A program made the translations under genes and the position numbers. This document shows positions 14,075-21,609 of a DNA stretch of 21,610 nucleotides, piece after piece. Source of the stretch: an uncultured Roseburia sp. (GTDB lineage: Bacteria; Bacillota; Clostridia; Lachnospirales; Lachnospiraceae); contig CAKRCJ010000007.1 in assembly GCA_934307185.1 (NCBI GenBank), forward strand, positions 1-21,610. Direction: 5' to 3'. Position 1 is the first letter of the stretch. The number at the start of each line of letters is the position of its first letter. Under the pieces are notes generated by a model that worked only from the letters and a program-made list of their open reading frames with translations, was not told the DNA's origin and made no database searches.

Positions 14075-14947
14075 CTAGATAGTTCCCGACATTCGTTCCC
14101 TGATTTCTACACCTGTAGGTGTTCCCGCAAGACCACCTTTTCCGGTTTCGCGAATGTCTTCACTCATACTGCGTCCGATTGCGCGCATTGCATCAATCAC
14201 TTCGTCCGGTGGAATTTTGCTTGTTATCCCTGCCATAACCATATCGGCAGAAGTCATGGCATTCACTGCTCCCATAACATTCCTTTTCACACAAGGAACC
14301 TCTACCAGTCCCGCAACCGGGTCACAGGCAAGCCCTAAAAGATTTTTCAGTGCCAGCGCTGCCGCATGGGAAATCTGCCTTGCATTTCCTCCCATCAGGT
14401 AAGCAACACCTCCCGCTGCCATTGCTGATGCCGAACCGATTTCTGCCTGGCAGCCTCCAGCTGCCCCTGCGAGAAATGCCCTGCTTGCAATGACTCCGCC
14501 AATCCCCGCTGCCACATAAAGTGCCTCCACCATTTTTTCTTCCGAAAAGTGTTTTTCTTCCTGCAATGTCAGAAAAACTGCCGGGACAACCCCGCAGGAG
14601 CCAGCCGTCGGTGCCGCAACAATTCGCTTCATACACGCATTAGACTCCCCGGTCTTTAATGCTTTTTCCATTACTTTTCCAATAAAATTTCCGCAGAGTA
14701 AAGTACCATTTTCTCTGGCTATGCGCATTTTTTCTCCGTCCGTGCCGACAAGACCGCTTGCCGATTTTAAATTACCGTCATAATTATTGTCTGCATCTTT
14801 CATTGCCTGATACATGCTTCTCATCTGCTCAAATGCTTCCGCCTCACGAATTCCCTGCTCCCTGCAGTCATCCTCCTGCACTATTTTCCAAAAAGGTTTC
14901 CCTTCTTTCTCTGCCATATCACAAATTTCTTCTAAGGATTTGTACAT
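14075..14947 (-). CDS. sdaAA: L-serine dehydratase, Fe-S, alpha subunit
   Basis: 290 aa, normal length for the separate alpha subunit. It carries the Fe-S cluster and active site for deaminating L-serine to pyruvate and ammonia in the cytoplasm. Marks: an N-terminal helical stretch, SASGLVGTDGEKM, APTAGSCGVVPA, a Gly/Ala-rich core GCQAEIGSASAMAAGG, and ACDPVAGLVEVPCVKRN. The Cys residues in these last three motifs are the likely cluster ligands. The start has AAAGGAA 6 nt upstream. It lies 98 bp downstream of the beta-subunit gene on the same strand and runs convergently with the histidine kinase; no strong terminator is visible in the 57 bp between the two stops. Confidence 0.95.
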   Translation of the reverse strand: MYKSLEEICDMAEKEGKPFWKIVQEDDCREQGIREAEAFEQMRSMYQAMKDADNNYDGNLKSASGLVGTDGEKMRIARENGTLLCGNFIGKVMEKALKTGESNACMKRIVAAPTAGSCGVVPAVFLTLQEEKHFSEEKMVEALYVAAGIGGVIASRAFLAGAAGGCQAEIGSASAMAAGGVAYLMGGNARQISHAAALALKNLLGLACDPVAGLVEVPCVKRNVMGAVNAMTSADMVMAGITSKIPPDEVIDAMRAIGRSMSEDIRETGKGGLAGTPTGVEIRERMSGTI

Positions 14948-15045
14948 TTGCCGTTCCTTTCCATTTCTATCATAATTTCGAACCTATTTCATTCAAAGAT
15001 ATGTTTATTTTTCTTGTCTGTACGCATCGTGTTGTAGTAACCAGA

Positions 15046-15705
15046 CTACAGAAGGCTTAAATAAGTTACCTTTAAAATTCCTTCCATGCGTTCTAACCAT
15101 TTAATTGCATCTGCCGGTACTTCCTGATCACATTCAATAACCATTACTGCATTTCCGCCACGGCTCGCACGATAAAGCTGCATCGTTGCAATGTTTACAG
15201 ACTTATGTGCCAGCATAGAAGTCACTTCTGTCACATGTCCCGGCTGGTCGATATTATGGACGATTAAAGTTGGGTAATCTCCACTGAAATTTGCGGTGAG
15301 CCCGTCAATTTCACAAACTTCAATTCTTCCCCCGCCAATTGACGCAGCAATTACTTCCAGTGTCCTTCCGGATTGTCCGGTCAGATTGAGTTTTACCGAA
15401 TTTGGGTGTACATCTCCCAAATCAATTCCCGCCAGATGAAATTCCAGACCTTCCTTCTCTGCAATCTCAAAGCTATGTGGAATTGCGGCATCATCCACCT
15501 GCATTCCCAAAAGTCCCGCAACAACTGCCTTATCTGTTCCATGACCTTTTCCTGTTGCCAAAAAAGAGCCGTGAAAAAAAATATCTGCTTTCACTACTTT
15601 TTCTGCAAGAAGCTTCTGGCAGACGCGCCCTATTTTCACTGCCCCTGCCGTATGTGAACTGGATGGTCCAACCATTACCGGCCCGATAATATCTAATAAA
15701 TTCAT
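15046..15705 (-). CDS. sdaAB: L-serine dehydratase, Fe-S, beta subunit
   Basis: 219 aa from the ATG at 15705, which has GGAGG 5 nt upstream; an ATG at 15729 lacks an SD. The N-terminal domain shows the family signature DIIGPVMVGPSSSHTAGAVKIG and HGSFLATGKGHGTDKAVVAGLLG. The C-terminal ACT domain (~150-219) runs TLIVHNIDQPGHVTEVTSMLAHKSVNIATMQLYR. ACT domains in this family bind the amino acid or aid dimerisation. It is co-directional with the alpha gene, and the two chains form one enzyme. Two-chain SdaAA/SdaAB is the usual Firmicute arrangement. Confidence 0.95.
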   Translation of the reverse strand: MNLLDIIGPVMVGPSSSHTAGAVKIGRVCQKLLAEKVVKADIFFHGSFLATGKGHGTDKAVVAGLLGMQVDDAAIPHSFEIAEKEGLEFHLAGIDLGDVHPNSVKLNLTGQSGRTLEVIAASIGGGRIEVCEIDGLTANFSGDYPTLIVHNIDQPGHVTEVTSMLAHKSVNIATMQLYRASRGGNAVMVIECDQEVPADAIKWLERMEGILKVTYLSLL

Positions 15706-15808
15706 GTGTCCTCCTGCCTGTTTATACATGCACTCAAAAAAGCACTGTAATAAAACAGGGCATACCAGCTCTGATATACCCTATTGTATAGTCTTTTGTC
15801 TATCTTCC

Positions 15809-15840
15809 GCTTCTTATGCAAAAAGAAGCAGCTTTTTTAT
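15809..15840 (+). terminator. intrinsic terminator in the divergent sdaAB-csoR gap
   Basis: GCTTCTT (15809-15815), 7-nt loop, AAGAAGC (15823-15829), then AGC and TTTTTTATTTTT: a well-formed terminator on the plus strand. No annotated plus-strand gene ends here. It may end a short unannotated transcript from the sdaAB upstream region. Confidence 0.55.
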
Positions 15841-15890
15841 TTTTCTACAATAGTATATCCACTTTATATAAGAAATGCAAGAACCTGATA

Positions 15891-15919
15891 TTGATTATCC
15901 CGCCTATAAATGGCATAAT
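15891..15919 (+). promoter_or_regulatory. promoter of the CsoR-family gene
   Basis: TTGATT (15891-15896), 17-nt spacer, CATAAT (15914-15919), followed by AGGAGA 6-7 nt before the ATG at 15961. No obvious long dyad for the repressor itself is seen. Confidence 0.65.
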
Positions 15920-15960
15920 AAAAAAGAATTTTGATATGTTATTTATAAGCAGGAGAATTT

Positions 15961-16356
15961 ATGAGTACAAAAGCTACAAATACAGAAGATGTTCATTCAC
16001 ATATTGCAGAAGACGGAACAATTTATACGCATGCGCACGAACATACCTCTGCAAATGGTTTACATAATTCAGAGCATGTGCATACCCACACCCATCATCA
16101 CGAAAATACAAAAGCCGTGATTAACCGCATGAACCGGGCAATTGGTCATATGGAAGCTGTAAAAAATATGGTGGAAGACGGGCGCGATTGCAGTGAAGTT
16201 TTAATACAGATTGCGGCTGTACGTTCTGCCATTAATAACATAGGAAAAATCATTTTAGAAGACCATATTAACCACTGTGTTGTAGATGCCATCGAAACCG
16301 GTGACCAGCAGGTATTAAAAGATTTAAATGAAGCAATCAATAAGTTTGTAAAATAG
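15961..16356 (+). CDS. CsoR/RcnR-family metal-sensing repressor with His-rich N-terminus
   Basis: 131 aa. The C-terminal ~85 residues form the all-helical DUF156/CsoR fold (VINRMNRAIGHMEAVKNMVEDGRDCSEVLIQIAAVRSAINN). The metal ligand set Cys77, His102, Cys106 (GRDC ... EDHINHC, spacing H-x3-C) is that of copper-type CsoR, not RcnR. The first 47 residues are an extra tail with 12 His, many as HxH or in HTHTHHH, resembling metal-buffering tails. Typical CsoR proteins are 85-105 aa and lack it. No copper exporter or chaperone gene adjoins, so its regulon is not local; a Mn-type CDF gene lies ~3 kb away on the other strand. Family is clear, metal is inferred. Confidence 0.88.
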   Translation: MSTKATNTEDVHSHIAEDGTIYTHAHEHTSANGLHNSEHVHTHTHHHENTKAVINRMNRAIGHMEAVKNMVEDGRDCSEVLIQIAAVRSAINNIGKIILEDHINHCVVDAIETGDQQVLKDLNEAINKFVK

Positions 16357-16371
16357 TTTCTTCTTATTTAT

Positions 16372-16408
16372 AATAGTCGCTGTGTGAAGCGGCTATTCTT
16401 TCTTTTTT
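16372..16408 (+). terminator. terminator of the CsoR-family gene
   Basis: AATAGTCGCT (16372-16381), loop GTGTGA, AGCGGCTATT (16388-16397): a 10-bp stem with one G-U pair, followed by a T-rich run. It lies 15 nt after the stop. Confidence 0.85.
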
Positions 16409-16458
16409 GCCCATTTATGGCTATATTTGGACATAGTTTGTTCATTTTTTATTCATAT

Positions 16459-16487
16459 TTGACAGAAAATCACCAAATCTTCATACT
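16459..16487 (+). promoter_or_regulatory. upstream promoter candidate of the LTA-synthase gene
   Basis: Perfect TTGACA (16459-16464), 17-nt spacer, CATACT (16482-16487). It would give a leader of about 250 nt. The surrounding 16409-16640 is very AT-rich and holds no gene. Confidence 0.5.
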
Positions 16488-16570
16488 TTTTTATTTATCT
16501 TTCCAATTGTTTTTTTGCTCAATAAGAGATATATTCTTTTAGTATCAAAAAAAAGATTTTTTACTTTTAT

Positions 16571-16600
16571 TTTACATGTGTTTTACTTAGACAATAAAGT
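16571..16600 (+). promoter_or_regulatory. second promoter candidate of the LTA-synthase gene
   Basis: TTTACA (16571-16576), 18-nt spacer, TAAAGT (16595-16600). It is weaker than the candidate at 16459 but nearer the gene; both may be used. Confidence 0.35.
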
Positions 16601-16642
16601 GTTATTCACTTTCAAATGATAGATGTAACGCACCTGTATTTT

Positions 16643-16741
16643 TTTTGCACAGGATGCAAAACAAGGAGGCTAAAATCCTCTCCTCACCATAGGGAAAATT
16701 TCACAATGTGAAATAGGATTTTGCTTCGCAAAACAAGGAGG
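16643..16741 (+). promoter_or_regulatory. structured leader with duplicated hairpin-SD modules before the LTA-synthase gene
   Basis: Two copies of the module 'TTTTGC stem, short loop, GCAAAA stem, CAAGGAGG' occur. The first is hairpin 16643-16661 with SD 16662-16669; the second is hairpin 16719-16733 with SD 16734-16741, which serves the ATG at 16746. Between them AAAATCCT (16672-16679) can pair with AGGATTTT (16715-16722), enclosing ATTTCACA/TGTGAAAT (16698-16714). The long stem competes with the second hairpin for TTTT at 16719-16722, so alternative folds are possible next to the SD. The first SD has no good start codon behind it. Confidence 0.55.
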
Positions 16742-16745
16742 ATTT

Positions 16746-19061
16746 ATGAAGTTAAAATTTCAATCAATAAAAGAAAAAATTAAGACAGTCACAAACCCTG
16801 TCAGCGAAAAAATTCAATGGCTTCTTTCCAAATTGCCAAAGAAGAAACCGCACACCGAAAAATATTATAAGAGAATTGCTTTTTTCAACAAATATTCTCT
16901 CATTTTCCATTTTGTATTAGCTTGCTTTATCACATTTGTTGTTGAAGTAATTTCCAGAAGAGATTTGTTCTCTGCTATTTCTTTTGTAAGCAATCACACA
17001 TGGGCTTATCTGTATAATGCGTTTATCGTATTTTCTTCCCTGTCCATTGTTTACTTATTCAAATGCAGGGCGCAGCTTCGTCTTCTGATTACAGGACTCT
17101 GGATTTTCCTTGGCACCGTAAATGGAATTATTCTTTCAAACCGTGTAACGCCTTTCAGCTACACAGATTTTAAGATGCTTCCAGATCTTTTTGCCATGCA
17201 GAACACAAACTATTTTACTGCGGAAGAAGCTACTATTGTCGTTGCTGTTGTCGCTTCCTTTATTACATTTTTGATTCTCTTCTTTATCAAGGGACCAAAA
17301 TATCAGGGAAAACGCCACCAGTTGCTTTCTCCGCTTGCAATTGTTGCATTATTAGTTGTCGGTATCCCGATTACAACTCAGGCAGCACAGAATTCTAATA
17401 TTATTGCATCTTATTTTGCAAATATTGCGCAGGGATATTCCGATTACGGTTTTGTTTATGGATTTTCCACCAGTGTTGTCGGACGTGGAATGAGCAAACC
17501 GGATGACTACTCCGAGGAAACTGTCGAAGCCATCGAAACACTTGTCGACTCCTCCAAAGATACAACAACCGTAACAGCAGAAAATGAACCAAATATTATC
17601 TGTATTTTACTTGAGTCCTTCATCGACCCATACGAAGTAAATTTCCTTCAGATGTCCGAAGACCCAATTCCGACTTTCCACAGTCTGGAACAGAACTTTA
17701 CAACCGGATATCTTACTGTACCAGTCGTAGGTGCCGGAACAGCAAATACAGAATTTGAAGTTTTAACCGGTATGAGCATGCAGTATTTTGGTACCGGCGA
17801 ATATCCTTACAAAACAATTTTAAAACAGTCTGACTGTTCAAATGTTGAAAGTATTGCTTCTGACCTTTCAAATATTGGTTACGGTACACATGTTGTACAC
17901 AATAATACTGCTACTTTCTACAGCAGAAATAATGCTTTTTCCAAGATGGGCTTTGATACTTTTACCAGCAAGGAGTTAATGAATATTACGGAATATACTC
18001 CAAGCGGAAGCTGGCCTACAGATAAAGTTCTTGTAAATGAGACCGTAAAAGCCATGAATGCTACCAAGAACCAGTCCGATTTTGTATATACCATCACAGT
18101 TGGTTCCCATGGTGATTATCCTACTGAAAAAATTATTGAAAACCCGGAAATTACAGTTACCGGTGCTGATGATGAAGCTTCTAATAATCAGTGGGAATAT
18201 TATGTAAACATGATTCACAATACCGATAATTTTATTGCAGATTTAATTAATGCTGTAAATAAGCGTGGAGAAGATACCATTATTGTAATGTTTGGTGACC
18301 ATCTTCCAACTATGGGCCTAGAAGACTCTGATATGAAATCCGGTGATATTTTCAAGACAAAATATGCAACCTGGAATAACTTTGGACTTCCAAAAGCAGA
18401 TGCTGATTTAACCGCTTATCAGTTATTATCCCATATTACAGACCAGGTTGGCATTCACGAAGGAACAATGTTTACTTATACACAGACACAGTCTGAGTCC
18501 CCTACTTACCAGAATGGTCTTGAAAATCTCCAGTATGACCTGCTCTACGGAGAAAAATATGCTTATCATGGCGAGGATTTATATCCTGCAACAGACCTTG
18601 TAATGGACGTTGAAGACGTTAATATATCATCTGTCCGTAAAAATAAAATCAATAATACTTTATCCGTATATGGAGCCAATTTTACGAAGAATGCAAAAAT
18701 CTTTATAAATGGTGAGAAAGTACCTACTACTTATCTTACCTCCGGAATACTTACAACTTCTTTGGATAATGTATCCGATGGCGATACTGTTTCTGTAAAC
18801 ATTACCGGTTCCCAGGGAATTATTCTTCGTGCAAGCAGTTCCGAAGTAATTTACGAAGACCCGGATGTAATTTCAACGGAAACCGAAGAACCAAACGAAA
18901 CTGAAACTGAAAGCTCCGAAACAGAAAATTCCGAGACTGGAAATTCCGAAACAGAAAATTCTGAAACAGAAAATTCTGAAACGGAAAATTCTGAAACAGG
19001 AATTTCTAATACAGGAATTTCTAATACAGGAATTTCCGGTGCAGCGCAATCTGCAAATTAA
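16746..19061 (+). CDS. LTA-synthase-like phosphoglycerol transferase with IPT-like domain and repeat tail
   Basis: 771-aa membrane enzyme. A basic cytoplasmic N-terminus is followed by about five membrane helices (~45-225) and a sulfatase-fold catalytic domain (~280-600). Visible active-site pieces are Glu in ILLESFIDP, the likely nucleophile Thr332 (GAGTANTEFEVLTG), a HGDYP segment and the metal motif MFGDHLP with Asp518/His519. The family transfers glycerol-phosphate from phosphatidylglycerol to build wall or membrane polymers outside the cell. Unusually, residues ~622-709 look like an IPT/TIG Ig-like module (LSVYGANFTKNAKIFINGEKV), then an acidic stretch and eight pentapeptide repeats to the C-terminus. 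Usual LtaS enzymes are ~600-650 aa. Whether it makes lipoteichoic acid or another glycerophosphate polymer cannot be decided here. Confidence 0.88.
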   Translation: MKLKFQSIKEKIKTVTNPVSEKIQWLLSKLPKKKPHTEKYYKRIAFFNKYSLIFHFVLACFITFVVEVISRRDLFSAISFVSNHTWAYLYNAFIVFSSLSIVYLFKCRAQLRLLITGLWIFLGTVNGIILSNRVTPFSYTDFKMLPDLFAMQNTNYFTAEEATIVVAVVASFITFLILFFIKGPKYQGKRHQLLSPLAIVALLVVGIPITTQAAQNSNIIASYFANIAQGYSDYGFVYGFSTSVVGRGMSKPDDYSEETVEAIETLVDSSKDTTTVTAENEPNIICILLESFIDPYEVNFLQMSEDPIPTFHSLEQNFTTGYLTVPVVGAGTANTEFEVLTGMSMQYFGTGEYPYKTILKQSDCSNVESIASDLSNIGYGTHVVHNNTATFYSRNNAFSKMGFDTFTSKELMNITEYTPSGSWPTDKVLVNETVKAMNATKNQSDFVYTITVGSHGDYPTEKIIENPEITVTGADDEASNNQWEYYVNMIHNTDNFIADLINAVNKRGEDTIIVMFGDHLPTMGLEDSDMKSGDIFKTKYATWNNFGLPKADADLTAYQLLSHITDQVGIHEGTMFTYTQTQSESPTYQNGLENLQYDLLYGEKYAYHGEDLYPATDLVMDVEDVNISSVRKNKINNTLSVYGANFTKNAKIFINGEKVPTTYLTSGILTTSLDNVSDGDTVSVNITGSQGIILRASSSEVIYEDPDVISTETEEPNETETESSETENSETGNSETENSETENSETENSETGISNTGISNTGISGAAQSAN
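18915..19034 (+). repeat. 15-bp tandem repeats encoding SETEN-type pentapeptides
   Basis: Eight in-frame units of 15 bp encode residues 724-763 as SETEN, SETGN, SETEN x3, SETGI, SNTGI x2. The last two or three units are nearly identical at DNA level (ACAGGAATTTCTAAT), indicating recent slippage or unequal exchange. The tail is acidic and Ser/Thr-rich, as in flexible extracellular linkers; no LPxTG anchor follows. Confidence 0.85.
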
Positions 19062-19101
19062 TAATTCTTCTCGTTTTATCACATTTTTTCTCTCTATATA
19101 A

Positions 19102-19152
19102 AAAGGGCATTTTCTTTCCTGGATTTTTTATCCTGGAAAGAAAATGCCCTTT
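19102..19152. terminator. bidirectional terminator between LTA-synthase and CDF genes
   Basis: 23-nt arms with a single mismatch (19102-19124 and 19130-19152; AAAGGGCATTTTC .. GAAAATGCCCTTT) around a 5-nt T loop. T-rich sequence follows on both strands. It serves the two convergent genes. Confidence 0.92.
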
Positions 19153-19170
19153 ATTTTTATACTTTAAACT

Positions 19171-20334
19171 TTATATGTAAGAATGGTCGATCTTTGCAAC
19201 CACATAATAGTTCTCACCAAAATGCTCCTTTACTGCCTCTAATATTTCAGTGAGCAGTTCTTCATCGTTTAACCGGAAACCAAAAGGCGCTAATACATCA
19301 AAAATCAGATTTGTATGTGTCTGTCCGGAAACCATCCGGAAATCATGAATGGAAAGCTCCTTATCAATTGACTTAATCAAAGATACCATAGCTGCCTTTG
19401 TCTCACTTACATGCTCGTCGGATGTCACGATTGGGTCCATATGAATGGTTGCCTCACACCCTAACGTCTCCCGCAGCTCATTTTCAATATTATCAATCAC
19501 ATCATGCAATTCCATAATATTTCCCTCTGCCGGTAATTCTGCATGCAAAGAAATCATCTGTCTGCCCGGACCATAATCATGTACAATTAAATCATGCACT
19601 CCGCATACTTCCGGGTGTGACATTACAATTTCATCAATCTTATCCACAAATTCGCGTGCAGGCGGCTGTCCAAGCAGTGGATTAAGTGTCTCTCTGGCTG
19701 CGTCAAAGCCCGCGTAGCCAACGAGAAAACCAACTAAGAGACCACAATAGCCATCGATTACAATTCCCGTAAAATGGGTAAATACAGACGCAAAAAGTAC
19801 CACCGTTGTTGCCATAGTATCACTTAAGCTGTCCGTTGCCACCGCGCGCATTGCTGCGGAGTCCAGTTTTTTCCCGATGGACCGGTTATAGTATGCCATA
19901 TAAAGCTTTACAAGAATGGATACAATTAATATAACCGCAACTAAAGGTGTAAACTCCGTCTCTTCCGGATGAATAATTTTTCCGATGGAATCACGGATGA
20001 GTTCGTATCCCATTAAAAGAATTGCTGCTGCCACAACTAATCCCGATATATACTCAATTCTCCCATGTCCAAAGGGATGCTCTGTATCCGGCTTTGCACC
20101 TGCAAGCTTAAATCCGAGTAATGTAACAATCGAAGAGCCTGCATCCGAAAGGTTATTAAATGCATCTGCTGTAATTGCAATGGAATTACTCAATGTTCCT
20201 GCTAAAAACTTTCCTGCAAATAAAAGAACATTAAAAAATATACCAACCATACCGCATAACATTCCATATGCTTCCCGCAGCTTTATTTTATCGCCGGTAT
20301 CCTTAATAAATATCTTTGTAAGTAAAGTAACCAT
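19171..20334 (-). CDS. cation diffusion facilitator, Mn-exporter type
   Basis: 387 aa from the ATG at 20334; the start at 20385 would overlap lepB and lacks an SD, while AGGGG lies ~14 nt before the chosen ATG. It has six membrane helices followed by a cytoplasmic ferredoxin-like domain (HPEVCGVHDLIVHDYGPG..., LHAELP). The transport site reads Asn60-x3-Asp64 in helix 2 (DAFNNLSD) and Asp168-x3-Asp172 in helix 5 (DSLSD). An N-D-D-D set is associated with Mn-exporting CDFs such as streptococcal MntE, whereas Zn types have H-D-H-D. The C-terminal extension beyond ~290 (DEHVSETKAAMVSLIKSID...) is longer than in YiiP. It follows lepB by 17 nt and is probably co-transcribed. Confidence 0.88.
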   Translation of the reverse strand: MVTLLTKIFIKDTGDKIKLREAYGMLCGMVGIFFNVLLFAGKFLAGTLSNSIAITADAFNNLSDAGSSIVTLLGFKLAGAKPDTEHPFGHGRIEYISGLVVAAAILLMGYELIRDSIGKIIHPEETEFTPLVAVILIVSILVKLYMAYYNRSIGKKLDSAAMRAVATDSLSDTMATTVVLFASVFTHFTGIVIDGYCGLLVGFLVGYAGFDAARETLNPLLGQPPAREFVDKIDEIVMSHPEVCGVHDLIVHDYGPGRQMISLHAELPAEGNIMELHDVIDNIENELRETLGCEATIHMDPIVTSDEHVSETKAAMVSLIKSIDKELSIHDFRMVSGQTHTNLIFDVLAPFGFRLNDEELLTEILEAVKEHFGENYYVVAKIDHSYI

Positions 20335-20351
20335 AATATTATGCTTCCCCT

Positions 20352-20996
20352 CTACTCTAATTTTCCGAAATCTGAAAATGGCCAATAAACAAACAGCGCT
20401 TTTCCAAGAATTTTATCTTTTGTCACATAAGTGTTCGTCCAGTATCTTGCATCCCAGGAATGATTTCTGTTATCACCCATCACAAAATAGCTGTCCTCCG
20501 GCACTTCAAATGTATATGGTCCGGTCGCAACCGTCCACTCCTCTTTCAGATAATCCTCTTCTAACGGTTCTGTAGAACCATCAATATAAATTTTGCCATC
20601 ATCAATCACAACTGTCTCACCCGGCAGTCCAATGACTCGTTTTACATAAATTTCTTTTTCATTATCCGGATATCTGAAAACAACAATATCCCCACGGTTT
20701 GCACCGGATTTTATGTACGCCAGACGGTTTCCAACAAACCGGTCACCCGTCATAATCGTATTTTCCATAGAACCGGTCGGAACATCTGCATTAATAATCA
20801 AATAGTTCTTTATCACTAATGCTGCAAAAATCGCTGTTGCAAAAGGAATTACCCAGCTCATAATCTCTTTAAAAAGCGAATTATTCTCATTTGGTATTTC
20901 AGACTGCTTCTTTGCTTTATCAAGCCGTTCTCTTGCAGCATCTTCAATTCTTTCATCATCATAGTCGTTAAAATCTTCTACATGCATTTCTTCCAT
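20352..20996 (-). CDS. lepB: signal peptidase I
   Basis: 214 aa. It is membrane-anchored by a single helix (~47-65) after a ~45-residue acidic/charged cytoplasmic N-terminus that is longer than usual. The catalytic dyad is Ser76 (DVPTGSMENTI) and Lys119 (YVKRVIGLPGETV); the C-terminal signature GDNRNHSWDARYW is intact. It removes signal peptides from exported proteins outside the membrane. AGAGGT precedes the ATG by 9 nt. It is first in a likely two-gene operon with the CDF gene. Confidence 0.95.
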   Translation of the reverse strand: MEEMHVEDFNDYDDERIEDAARERLDKAKKQSEIPNENNSLFKEIMSWVIPFATAIFAALVIKNYLIINADVPTGSMENTIMTGDRFVGNRLAYIKSGANRGDIVVFRYPDNEKEIYVKRVIGLPGETVVIDDGKIYIDGSTEPLEEDYLKEEWTVATGPYTFEVPEDSYFVMGDNRNHSWDARYWTNTYVTKDKILGKALFVYWPFSDFGKLE

Positions 20997-21057
20997 TATA
21001 ATACCTCTGATTTTATTATGTTAAACTCTACCCCCACAAAATTATCATCATTTTTTT

Positions 21058-21086
21058 ATTTTATCATAGTTCCACAAAAATAGAAA
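21058..21086 (-). promoter_or_regulatory. promoter candidate of lepB
   Basis: On the minus strand, extended -10 TGATAAAAT (21066-21058) lies 17 nt after a weak -35 TTTCTA (21086-21081). Confidence 0.4.
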
Positions 21087-21100
21087 CTACAAATAAAAGA

Positions 21101-21146
21101 AAAAGACCGGCTACAGATTTATTGTTTGTCTGCATCTGGTCTTTTC
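21101..21146 (-). terminator. terminator of the NifU-type gene
   Basis: AAAAGACC (21101-21108) pairs with GGTCTTTT (21138-21145), with a partly paired inner stem (CAGA/TCTG). On the minus strand a T-rich run follows. It separates the scaffold gene from lepB. Confidence 0.75.
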
Positions 21147-21165
21147 TAACGGAGCCGGAGAAATT

Positions 21166-21609
21166 TTAGTATTCCTCTTCTTCTCCCTCTTCTTTTTCGG
21201 AAATATCATTTACCGGTTTTTCCAAACCTTCGATTGTAATGTGATTTTTCTCTGCATAATCCCACAGTGCAGCATGGATTGCTTCCTCTGCAAGAAGGCT
21301 GCAATGAACTTTTACCGGTGGAAGTCCGTCTAATGCTTCCATAACAGCTTTGTTTGTTACTTCAAGTGCCTCCTGGACTGTTTTTCCCTTTACAAGCTCG
21401 GTTGCCATACTGCTTGTTGCAACGGCTGCACCACATCCGAATGTTTTAAATTTTACATCCTGGATAATTCCGTTGTCATCAATGTCAAGATACATTCTCA
21501 TGATGTCTCCACATTTTGCATTACCTACAGTACCTACACCACTTGGATTTTCAATCTCTCCAACATTTCTTGGGTTATTAAAATGATCCATTACTTTTTC
21601 ACTATACAT
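21166..21609 (-). CDS. nifU: NifU/IscU-type Fe-S cluster assembly scaffold
   Basis: 147 aa, complete; the ATG occupies 21609-21607, one base from the window edge. It is the IscU-like scaffold domain with ligand cysteines Cys33 (NAKCGD, with the modulating Asp35), Cys59 (FGCGAAVATSS) and Cys103 (VHCSLLAEEAI). The acidic C-terminal tail (EEGEEEEY) is short, and the additional NifU ferredoxin/Nfu domains are absent, as is normal for the Clostridial stand-alone form. A cysteine desulfurase gene is usually immediately upstream, which would be outside this window. It provides clusters for enzymes such as the serine dehydratase and RlmD here. Confidence 0.95.
   Translation of the reverse strand: MYSEKVMDHFNNPRNVGEIENPSGVGTVGNAKCGDIMRMYLDIDDNGIIQDVKFKTFGCGAAVATSSMATELVKGKTVQEALEVTNKAVMEALDGLPPVKVHCSLLAEEAIHAALWDYAEKNHITIEGLEKPVNDISEKEEGEEEEY

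Noticed and set aside
14948..15045. Small dyads (GTAGT/ACTAC, GTCTG/CAGAC) in the sdaAB-sdaAA gap
   Set aside because: Arms are only 5 bp and there is no T-run. They may shape the intercistronic RNA but do not support a terminator, promoter or riboswitch call.
18873..19082. Minus-strand frame with NSCIRNSCIRNSCFR-type repeats opposite the LTA-synthase tail
   Set aside because: It is a translation of the reverse complement of the 15-bp repeats; the sense frame belongs to the long gene.
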